Source of the DNA: AG41 sp965653495
GTDB lineage: Bacteria > Gemmatimonadota > Gemmatimonadetes > Gemmatimonadales > GWC2-71-9
Length of the DNA: 23,402 nucleotides
Assembly: GCA_965653495.1 (NCBI GenBank)
Contig: CBFHAJ010000044.1
Location: 1-23,402, forward strand
Direction: 5' to 3'
Below the pieces are notes generated by a model. That model ran no database searches. It saw nothing but the letters and a program-made list of their open reading frames with translations, and had not been told where the DNA came from. Below, one piece after another: positions 1-5,506 of the stretch. Position numbers and translations under genes: made by a program. Numbering within the stretch: position 1 is the first letter of the stretch; every line of letters starts with the position of its first letter.

Positions 1-1037
1 AACATCGTCGGCTGTTCAGCGCTCCGGGGCGGCGTGAATCCAAAATGCCGGTAGGCGTTCCCGGTTGCACAGCGGCCGCGTGGCGTGCGGGCGAGGAAGC
101 CCTGCTGCATCAGGAACGGCTCGTAGACTTCCTCGAGCGTGCCGGCGTCCTCCCCTACGGCGGCCGCGATGGTGGTGAGCCCCACCGGGCCGCCCTCGAA
201 CTGCTCGATGATGGTCTTCAGGATCCTGCCGTCCATGTCGTCGAGCCCGAACTCGTCGACATCCAGTCGCTTCAACGCTTCCGTCGCGACCTGGGCGGTG
301 ATTTTGCCGCCGGCGCGCACCTGCGCGTAATCGCGCACGCGCTTCAGGAGCCGGTTGGCGACGCGCGGCGTGCCGCGCGAGCGGCGGGCGATCTCCGCGA
401 TCCCCGCCGCATCGGCCGGGACGCCGAGGATGCCCGCGGACCGGCCGATGATCTGCGCGAGATCGTCCGGTGGATAATAGGAGAGACGCTCCACCAGGCC
501 AAACCGTGCGCGCATCGGCGGCGTGAGCAGGCCAAACCGCGTGGTCGCGCCGATCAGCGTGAACCGCTCGAGCGCCATGGGAATCGTCTGCGCGTGCGGG
601 CCCTCGGCGATCCGTACATCCACGCGGTAGTCCTCCATGGCCGGGTAGAGGAACTCCTCGAGGGCGGGACGCAGGCGGTGCACTTCGTCGATGAACAGGA
701 TGTCGTTCGCCTGGAGCGACGTGAGCAGGCCGACGAGATCACCCGCCCGCTCGAGCACGGGACCCGAGCTGGTGCGGATGTTGACGCCCAGCTCCTTGGC
801 CATCAGCAGCGCCAGCGTGGTCTTGCCCAACCCTGGCGGTCCGAAGAACAGCGTGTGGTCGAGTGGCTCGCGCCGCTGCTTCGCGGCGTCGATGGCGATC
901 TGCAGCGACTCTTTGACCTTCGCCTGGCCCACGAACTCGTCGAGCCGCGAGGGGCGCAGGGCCGCGTCGGTCAGGCGCTCGTCGGGCAGTGCTTCGGGGG
1001 TGGTGACCTGGGTGCGAGAACGCGGCTCCGTGCTCAC
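1..1037 (-). CDS. ruvB: Holliday junction branch migration ATPase RuvB (3' end cut by window)
   Basis: RuvB is the hexameric AAA+ motor that drives branch migration of Holliday junctions together with RuvA. The frame opens with GTG at 1037 and stays open to base 1, giving 345 visible codons, close to the usual 340-350, so only a few C-terminal residues are missing. Walker A GPPGLGKTT is at residues 66-74, Walker B with DEVH at 117-120, followed by the sensor/arginine-finger block GATTRFGLLTPPMRARFG. The winged-helix C-terminus ends with RHFGF and a short tail. The GTG overlaps the TGA of the upstream zinc-ribbon gene by 4 bases, which fixes the start and implies translational coupling. It is the last visible gene of the minus-strand operon. 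Confidence 0.96.
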   Translation of the reverse strand, partial: MSTEPRSRTQVTTPEALPDERLTDAALRPSRLDEFVGQAKVKESLQIAIDAAKQRREPLDHTLFFGPPGLGKTTLALLMAKELGVNIRTSSGPVLERAGDLVGLLTSLQANDILFIDEVHRLRPALEEFLYPAMEDYRVDVRIAEGPHAQTIPMALERFTLIGATTRFGLLTPPMRARFGLVERLSYYPPDDLAQIIGRSAGILGVPADAAGIAEIARRSRGTPRVANRLLKRVRDYAQVRAGGKITAQVATEALKRLDVDEFGLDDMDGRILKTIIEQFEGGPVGLTTIAAAVGEDAGTLEEVYEPFLMQQGFLARTPRGRCATGNAYRHFGFTPPRSAEQPTM

Positions 1038-1219
1038 GCCGCCCGGTTCCCCCACGGGCGCGCGCGCCAGCGTACCGGGCGGGCGTCGGCCTCGAGCTCG
1101 TGCTTGGTATGGCAGGTGACGCACTCGTCCTCGGCGCGCGTCGCGCCGTCGCCAACCAGCAGGCGGTTGGTCGAGCCACAGCGCGTGCAGATCCACTCGG
1201 CCGTCGCGGGCATCGTCAC
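1034..1219 (-). CDS. Small zinc-ribbon protein between ruvA and ruvB
   Basis: This 61-residue protein has two CxxC knuckles, C11/C14 and C33/C36 (numbered from GTG at 1219), the layout of a single zinc ribbon. The tail is rich in Arg and Ala, with no signal peptide or membrane segment. The GTG at 1219 overlaps the ruvA TGA by 4 bases; an ATG two codons later (1213) is an alternative start. Its own TGA overlaps the ruvB GTG by 4 bases. The coupling on both sides, the coding-like composition and the four spaced cysteines argue that it is real. I do not recognise the family. A nucleic-acid or protein contact in the RuvAB pathway is only inferred from its position. Confidence 0.75.
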   Translation of the reverse strand: MTMPATAEWICTRCGSTNRLLVGDGATRAEDECVTCHTKHELEADARPVRWRARPWGNRAA

Positions 1220-1821
1220 CCTTTTCTGAGGAGTTGCAGGGCCCGGCGCATCAACGTCTCCGTGTTGGCGGCACTGCCGCCAGCTCCATCACCAGCGAGT
1301 GCTTCGCGCAGCGCACGGTCGGCTTCAACGGTCGCGTAGCCGAGCCCCTCGAGCCCGCGGAGTGCCGCCTCGGCGGCGCCGCCAGTGGGAGCGCCGGTCG
1401 CTCCCGACCCCTCAAACTCGCCCAGCTTATCGGCCAGTTCAAGCGCCAGGCGCTCGGCGGTCTTCTTGCCGATGCCGTTTACGGAGGCCAGGAGCGCGAT
1501 GTTGCGCTCCTTCACGGCCCGCGCCCCGCGCTCCAGGCCCAGCGCCGACATGAGCGCGATCGCGATCTTCGGCCCCACGCCGCTCACGCCGATCAGCCGC
1601 TGGAAGAAGCGGCGCTCGGCCTCGTCGTGGAAGCCATACAACGACCAGCCGTCCTCGCGCACCACCAGCTCCGTGGCGAGGCTCACGGCATCGCCCACCG
1701 CCGGGAGCCGCTCCATCACGCCCAGCGGCACCACGATCTCATAGCCGACGCCACCCGCCGTGTGGATCAGGACGCGATCCGCCTGCTTGGCCGCGAGCCG
1801 TCCGGCGACCTGCGCGATCAC
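1216..1821 (-). CDS. ruvA: Holliday junction DNA-binding subunit RuvA
   Basis: RuvA is the tetrameric junction-binding subunit that loads RuvB. The 201-residue length is normal. An N-terminal OB-fold (about 1-63, starting MIAQVAGRL and including GGVGYE) is followed by two helix-hairpin-helix motifs, LIGVSGVGPKIA around 76-87 and VNGIGKKTAERL around 114-125. An Ala/Gly-rich flexible linker (about 138-152) leads to the C-terminal domain III that contacts RuvB, ending LLRKG. The GTG start overlaps the ruvC TGA by 4 bases (GTGA), and the ruvA TGA in turn overlaps the zinc-ribbon GTG, so the three genes are translationally coupled. Confidence 0.97.
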   Translation of the reverse strand: MIAQVAGRLAAKQADRVLIHTAGGVGYEIVVPLGVMERLPAVGDAVSLATELVVREDGWSLYGFHDEAERRFFQRLIGVSGVGPKIAIALMSALGLERGARAVKERNIALLASVNGIGKKTAERLALELADKLGEFEGSGATGAPTGGAAEAALRGLEGLGYATVEADRALREALAGDGAGGSAANTETLMRRALQLLRKG

Positions 1822-2297
1822 GTGCGCAGGATGTGAGCGAGCGCCACGGCCACGCCATCGGCCGCGTCGGCGGGATACGGCGCGTGCTTGAGCCGGAGCA
1901 GCCGGGCCACCACGCTGCCCACCTGCGCCTTGGGAGCACCCCCCGCGCCGGCGACGGTCTTCTTGATCGTGGTCGGCGGGTACTCGGCGATCGCCAGCCC
2001 GGCCTGTGCGGCGGCCAGCAAGATGACGCCGCGCGCGTGTCCCAGCACGAGCGTGGTATGGACGTTCTTATGGTAGAATGCGTTCTCGAGTGCCAGCGCA
2101 CCGGGTTGGTGGCGCGCGATCAGCTCGGAGATCTGGGCGTGCAGCTCGAGTAACCGAGTGGGAAGCGCGCTGCGACCGGTGAAGCGGATGACTCCGCACT
2201 CGACCAGCCGGCCACCACCCAAGCCCGCGCCGTTGCCGGTCTCGACCACGCCGTAGCCCGTGACCGACGTGCCCGGGTCGACGCCCAGGACCTTCAC
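1818..2297 (-). CDS. ruvC: Crossover junction endodeoxyribonuclease RuvC
   Basis: RuvC is the dimeric, metal-dependent resolvase that nicks Holliday junctions symmetrically. The 159-residue RNase-H-like fold shows the four expected acidic catalytic residues: D7 in GVDPGT, E71 in ALENAFY, and D144 and D147 in ADAADG. The conserved block HKNVHTTLVLGHARG follows E71. The GTG start lies one base after the TGA of yebC, with no clear Shine-Dalgarno sequence, so reinitiation after yebC is likely. Its stop overlaps the ruvA start. The order yebC-ruvC-ruvA-(zinc ribbon)-ruvB is the common bacterial arrangement with one extra gene. Confidence 0.97.
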   Translation of the reverse strand: MKVLGVDPGTSVTGYGVVETGNGAGLGGGRLVECGVIRFTGRSALPTRLLELHAQISELIARHQPGALALENAFYHKNVHTTLVLGHARGVILLAAAQAGLAIAEYPPTTIKKTVAGAGGAPKAQVGSVVARLLRLKHAPYPADAADGVAVALAHILRT

Positions 2298-2298
2298 G

Positions 2299-3048
2299 TC
2301 ACGCCGTGGCCGCCGCCAAGGCCTCGGCGTCGATGTCGAAGTTGGACGACACCTTGGCGATGTCGTCCATTTCTTCGAGCGCGTCGATCAGGGCGAGCAG
2401 GTGCTTTGCGTCTTTCACTTCGACCTTGACCGTGCTCTTGGGAAGCCGCGCGATCTCGGCGGTCTGGACCGGGATCTTCTTGGCCTTGAGGCCCTCGGTG
2501 ATCTGATGCAGCTGGCTCGCCGGACCGGTGATGAGGAAGAGGTCGCCCTCGCGCACCATGTCCTCCGCGCCCGCGTCGAGTGCCGCCTCCATCACCGTAT
2601 CCTCGTTGGCGCGGGTCGCGTCGACGCTGACCTGCGCCTTGCGGTCGAACATCCACGCGACCGAATTCGCGGCGCCGAGGTTGCCGCCGTGGCGTTGAAA
2701 CACATGGCGGATCTCCGCGACCGTGCGGTTGGCGTTGTCGGTGGTTGCCTCGATGAACAGCGCCGCGCCGCCGGGGCCAAAGCCCTCGTAGCTGACTTCC
2801 TCGTAGGTGACCCCCTCGAGCTCGCCGGTGCCCTTCTTGACGGCCCGCTCGATGTTGTCGAGCGGCATGTTCTCGGCCTTGGCGGCGTCGATGGCGGTGC
2901 GGAGCCGGGCGTTCCCGTTGGGATCGCCGCCACCCTGCTTGGCGGCGATCGTGATTTCACGGATCAGCTTGGTGAACAGCGCGCCGCGGCGGGCGTCGGT
3001 GACGGCCTTCTTCCGCTTGATCTGCTTCCATTTACTGTGACCGGCCAT
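2299..3048 (-). CDS. yebC: YebC/TACO1 family protein
   Basis: The 249-residue protein starts MAGHSKWKQIKRKK, the near-invariant YebC N-terminus, which decides for ATG at 3048 over an upstream in-frame start at 3126 that would run into the repeat module. Family hallmarks include the ALFTKLIREI block, NMPLDNIERAVKKG, the YEGFGPGG loop and the C-terminal DALEEMDDI region. Members have been described as DNA-binding transcriptional regulators and, more recently, as ribosome-associated factors that help translation of proline-rich stretches. It ends one base before ruvC. The upstream spacer contains the heptamer hairpin at 3058-3127, which could affect read-through from the DnaB-like gene. Confidence 0.96.
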   Translation of the reverse strand: MAGHSKWKQIKRKKAVTDARRGALFTKLIREITIAAKQGGGDPNGNARLRTAIDAAKAENMPLDNIERAVKKGTGELEGVTYEEVSYEGFGPGGAALFIEATTDNANRTVAEIRHVFQRHGGNLGAANSVAWMFDRKAQVSVDATRANEDTVMEAALDAGAEDMVREGDLFLITGPASQLHQITEGLKAKKIPVQTAEIARLPKSTVKVEVKDAKHLLALIDALEEMDDIAKVSSNFDIDAEALAAATA

Positions 3049-3057
3049 GGGGCACCC

Positions 3058-3127
3058 GTTGCACGTTGCACGTCGCACGTTCCACGACACGGCACCCTCG
3101 TGCAACGTGAGACGTGGAACGTGCAAC
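3058..3127. repeat. Heptamer-register inverted repeat, copy 1
   Basis: Ten consecutive 7-base units in exact register. The left arm (3058-3085) is four units of type GTTGCAC, GTTGCAC, GTCGCAC, GTTCCAC. A 14-base centre (two units) follows. The right arm (3100-3127) is GTGCAAC, GTGAGAC, GTGGAAC, GTGCAAC, the complementary form. The arms pair at 25 of 28 positions by hand comparison, so a long hairpin is possible. It lies between the DnaB-like stop and yebC. A related copy is at 21847-21902. Confidence 0.85.
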
Positions 3128-3146
3128 GCCGTCTAAGTTACACCTT

Positions 3147-4034
3147 TCATCTATCGGGATCGAGCATGTCCTCAAACCTCATCCACCGTCGGTAAAAATA
3201 CAGGTCCACAAACCCTGTGGGCCCGTTGCGGTTCTTGAGCACGATCAACTCGGTGGCTCCGTCGACGCCGTGGCCCGGATTGTACATCTCCTCGCGGTAC
3301 AGCCCGAGCACCAGGTCGGCGTGCTGCTTGATCGCCCCGAGATGGCCGAAGTCGTCGAGCGCAGGGCGGGCGTTGGGGCGCTTGGCGTCGAACCGGGGCA
3401 GCTGCGAGACGACCACGAGGGCCACCTGGCGCTCGAGCGCGAGCGCCTTGAGCCGCTGCAGCACCAGAGCCAGATCTTCGTCCTGGGTCGAGCGCGCCAC
3501 ATTCGCCGGCGACGGCACGAGCTGCAGGTAATCCACGACCACGAGCCGCAGCTGCTCCAGCGGGTCGAGACGCTCCGCCACCGCCTCGAAGCTCGGCGCC
3601 GCGAGCGGCAGGATCGAGAGCGGCAGCCCCCGCAGCCGCACCGCCGCGCCGCCCACGCCGGCGCGCGTCTCCTCGCTCAGCTTGGCGGTGCGCAGCTCGT
3701 CGATCGCCACGCGACCCTCGATCGCGAGCGCGCGCTCCATCAGACGCTCCTCGTCCATTTCGCCTGACAGGAGCGCCACCGTGGTCCCCCCCCCTCGCTG
3801 CGCCACGCGCAACGCCAGCCCCAGCGCGAGGGCCGACTTGCCCGCGCCGATGTCGCCGCCCAGCACCACCAGATCGCGGCGGCGCAACCCGCCGCCCAGC
3901 AGCCGGTCGATCGACGGGAAGCCCGTGGGAACGGTGTCGCCCGCCGGCTCGCCCGGGTGCTGCTGATCCACCCGCTCGACAAGGGACTCGGGCGAGGGGG
4001 CTGCGGCACGACGTTCCAAGCGCTTTGGTCTCAT
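3147..4034 (-). CDS. Stand-alone DnaB-type helicase C-terminal ATPase
   Basis: A 295-residue RecA-fold ATPase matching only the C-terminal half of the replicative helicase DnaB (about 450 residues). Walker A GGDIGAGKS is at 59-67, the SGEM segment at 90-93 replaces DnaB's SLEMS, and Walker B LRLVVVDY is at 162-169. VVVSQL at 207-212 and IKQHADLVLGLYREE followed by LKNRNGPTGFVDLYF at 266-280 are DnaB signature blocks. The DnaB N-terminal domain is absent; the first 30 residues look disordered. A GGGGAGG Shine-Dalgarno-like run just precedes ATG 4034. A run of nine G on the coding strand encodes three glycines (3786-3794). RadA/Sms is less likely, as no zinc finger or Lon-like domain is present. 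Confidence 0.85.
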   Translation of the reverse strand: MRPKRLERRAAAPSPESLVERVDQQHPGEPAGDTVPTGFPSIDRLLGGGLRRRDLVVLGGDIGAGKSALALGLALRVAQRGGGTTVALLSGEMDEERLMERALAIEGRVAIDELRTAKLSEETRAGVGGAAVRLRGLPLSILPLAAPSFEAVAERLDPLEQLRLVVVDYLQLVPSPANVARSTQDEDLALVLQRLKALALERQVALVVVSQLPRFDAKRPNARPALDDFGHLGAIKQHADLVLGLYREEMYNPGHGVDGATELIVLKNRNGPTGFVDLYFYRRWMRFEDMLDPDR

Positions 4035-4041
4035 GCCTCCC

Positions 4042-4097
4042 CTATCCGTCTATCCGTCTCACCGTCTACCCGTCTAGCCTCTATAGATGTAGACGGG
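4042..4097. repeat. Octamer tandem repeat with terminal inverted repeat
   Basis: Four 8-base units in register, CTATCCGT twice then CTCACCGT and CTACCCGT, span 4042-4073. They are followed by CCCGTCTA (4069-4076) and its exact complement TAGACGGG (4090-4097) around a 13-base loop that holds the palindrome TCTATAGA. The right arm overlaps the last codons of the 125-residue gene ending at 4081, and the left part lies before the DnaB-like gene. Confidence 0.75.
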
Positions 4098-4458
4098 CTG
4101 CCCGTGCTGCAACGGCGGCGGCCTCCGCGGCCTCGCTGCCGAGCACCTCCCGCGCGGGCGCCACGAGTTGCGACAGCACCAGGGCCGCGGCGGTCGGGGT
4201 AGCCGGCTCGAGCTGCTGGCAGGCGGCCCCGAGCGCGCGGCGCAGCGGGCTCGGGAGGGCGAGACTCGCCAGCCGGGCCTCGAGGGCGCGCAGCCGCCGG
4301 CGGTGGTTCCGCGCCGTGAGGGGGTGGGGGGGGAGCAGGGCCTCGGCCGATCGAATCACGAGCCAGAGGGCGAACAGGCCCTGGCGCTCCGGTCCGCGCA
4401 CCGCTTCCGCGACCAGCCCGATCAACCGCTCCTCGGCCGGCGTGGTCGACCGGATCAC
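4081..4458 (-). CDS. Hypothetical protein, 125 residues
   Basis: I do not recognise this family. The protein starts with GTG at 4458, overlapping the heptosyltransferase TGA by 4 bases, and ends in TAG at 4083-4081. It is Ala/Leu/Arg-rich and looks all-helical, with an Arg-rich stretch at 50-62 (RNHRRRLRALEAR) and no signal peptide, transmembrane segment or metal motif. Support for it being real is the overlapping start, an uninterrupted frame and its position inside a tight operon. The frame also continues upstream as a shadow of the heptosyltransferase; that longer form is not credible. The end of the gene overlaps the right arm of the octamer repeat. Confidence 0.6.
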   Translation of the reverse strand: MIRSTTPAEERLIGLVAEAVRGPERQGLFALWLVIRSAEALLPPHPLTARNHRRRLRALEARLASLALPSPLRRALGAACQQLEPATPTAAALVLSQLVAPAREVLGSEAAEAAAVAARAARLHL

Positions 4459-5450
4459 GCGACCAGCCGCTCGACCGCCGCGGCCACGTCCGCCGGCGCG
4501 ATGTCGGTCAGGCAGCGATGATGGCCGAGTGGGCAGGCGGCGGTGCCGGTAGCGGAGCAGGGGCGACACTCGAGGTCGCGCTCGAGCACCACCGAGCGGG
4601 CGCTGTACGGGAAGAACCCGAACTGCGTGACCGTCGGTCCGAACAGTGCGACGACCGGCGTGCCCACGCCGGTCGCCATGTGCATCACGCCGGTGTCGCC
4701 CGACACGACGACCCGGGCGCGCTGCAGCAGCGCGCCGGTCTCCTGGAGCGAGAACTCTCCGGCCGCGCTGGCCGCGGCACCGGCCGCGACGAGCTGTTGC
4801 GCCAGCCCGCGGTCGTCCGGTCCGCCCACGACGACGGCGCGGTATCCGGCGGCCCGCAGCCGCTCGCCCAGCGCGGACCAATGGGCGATGGGCCAGCGCT
4901 TGGTGGCGTGCGCAGCGCCGGGGGCGAGGGCGGCGAGCGGCGCGTCGGCGAGCGCCCGCTCGGCGAGCCACTGGTCCACCCGTCCCGTGGCTCCGGCCGA
5001 CAGACAGAACTCGGGGGGGCCGCCGTCGGGCCGGGTATCGAGCTGCCGGGCTGCCTCGAAGTACCGCTCCGCCACGGGAGTCCGTCGGCGATAGGCGTCG
5101 ACCTTGGCGGAAATGAGGAGCGAGCGGGCGAGCTTGCGCTTGCGGTATCCCGACCAGCGGCACCGCACCAGCAACCGCAGGCCGGCGCTGCGGATGCTGC
5201 CGTGCAGGTCGAGTCCATGGGTCGGTGACAGGGTGCGCAGGCGGCGGGCGAGATGGCGGATCGGCTCGTCGGGCTCCAGCGCCACCACTTCGGCGACATG
5301 CGGGTTGTCGGCGATGAGCGGCGCCATGGCCCGCTTGGTCACGTAGACGAGCCTCGCCTCCGGGTGACGCCGGGCCAGGGCGCGCACGAGCGGCGTGGTG
5401 AGCAGGATGTCGCCGATGGAGCTGAAGCGGACCAGGAGGACACACAGCAC
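4455..5450 (-). CDS. GT9 family heptosyltransferase
   Basis: A 331-residue GT-B glycosyltransferase of the WaaC/WaaF/WaaQ family, which transfers heptose from ADP-heptose to the lipopolysaccharide inner core on the cytoplasmic face. The N-terminus LLVRFSSIGDILLTTPLVRAL is the classic GT9 start, with the conserved Asp in SSIGD. DLHGSIRS follows near residue 82. The C-terminal domain shows PGAAHATKRWP and VVSGDTGVMHMATGVGTPVVALFGPT, the nucleotide-sugar site. Near the end, CRPCS and CPLGHHRCLTDI resemble the Cys-rich segment common in this family. The GTG start at 5450 sits 4 bases after a probable promoter box, so the mRNA may be leaderless. The gene heads the minus-strand operon. Confidence 0.93.
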   Translation of the reverse strand: MLCVLLVRFSSIGDILLTTPLVRALARRHPEARLVYVTKRAMAPLIADNPHVAEVVALEPDEPIRHLARRLRTLSPTHGLDLHGSIRSAGLRLLVRCRWSGYRKRKLARSLLISAKVDAYRRRTPVAERYFEAARQLDTRPDGGPPEFCLSAGATGRVDQWLAERALADAPLAALAPGAAHATKRWPIAHWSALGERLRAAGYRAVVVGGPDDRGLAQQLVAAGAAASAAGEFSLQETGALLQRARVVVSGDTGVMHMATGVGTPVVALFGPTVTQFGFFPYSARSVVLERDLECRPCSATGTAACPLGHHRCLTDIAPADVAAAVERLVA

Positions 5451-5454
5451 GCCG

Positions 5455-5462
5455 CGAAGTTA
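5455..5462 (-). promoter_or_regulatory. Probable -7 box TAnnTTTG type for the heptosyltransferase operon
   Basis: On the minus strand TAACTTCG (7 of 8 to TAnnTTTG) lies exactly 4 bases before the GTG start at 5450. If the box ends near -5, as in Bacteroidota promoters, transcription would start on the start codon. It is arranged back to back with the box of the divergent porX-like gene. Confidence 0.5.
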
Positions 5463-5494
5463 CGTTCGCGTTGCCGGGGTTCGCCAGTCGCCAT

Positions 5495-5502
5495 TAGCTT
5501 TG
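5495..5502 (+). promoter_or_regulatory. Probable -7 box TAnnTTTG for the porX operon
   Basis: TAGCTTTG matches the Bacteroidota sigma factor -7 consensus TAnnTTTG at all fixed positions and ends 4 bases before ATG 5507. A TTG at 5471-5473, 21 bases upstream, is a candidate -33 element. There is no Shine-Dalgarno sequence between box and start, consistent with a leaderless mRNA. Confidence 0.6.
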
Positions 5503-5506
5503 GCCT

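Noticed and set aside
45..1229. A 394-codon plus-strand frame opposite ruvB.
   Set aside because: The minus strand carries RuvB with all motifs; the plus frame has no recognisable feature.
3049..3126. Longer YebC start at 3126.
   Set aside because: The extra 26 residues are translation of the heptamer repeat; MAGHSKWKQ at 3048 is the family N-terminus.
3058..3127. Possible CRISPR array.
   Set aside because: Units are 7 bases with no spacers and are arranged as an inverted repeat; no cas genes are present.
4081..5445. A 454-codon minus frame covering the heptosyltransferase and the small gene.
   Set aside because: Only the last 125 codons, after the heptosyltransferase stop, look real; the rest is the wrong frame of that gene.
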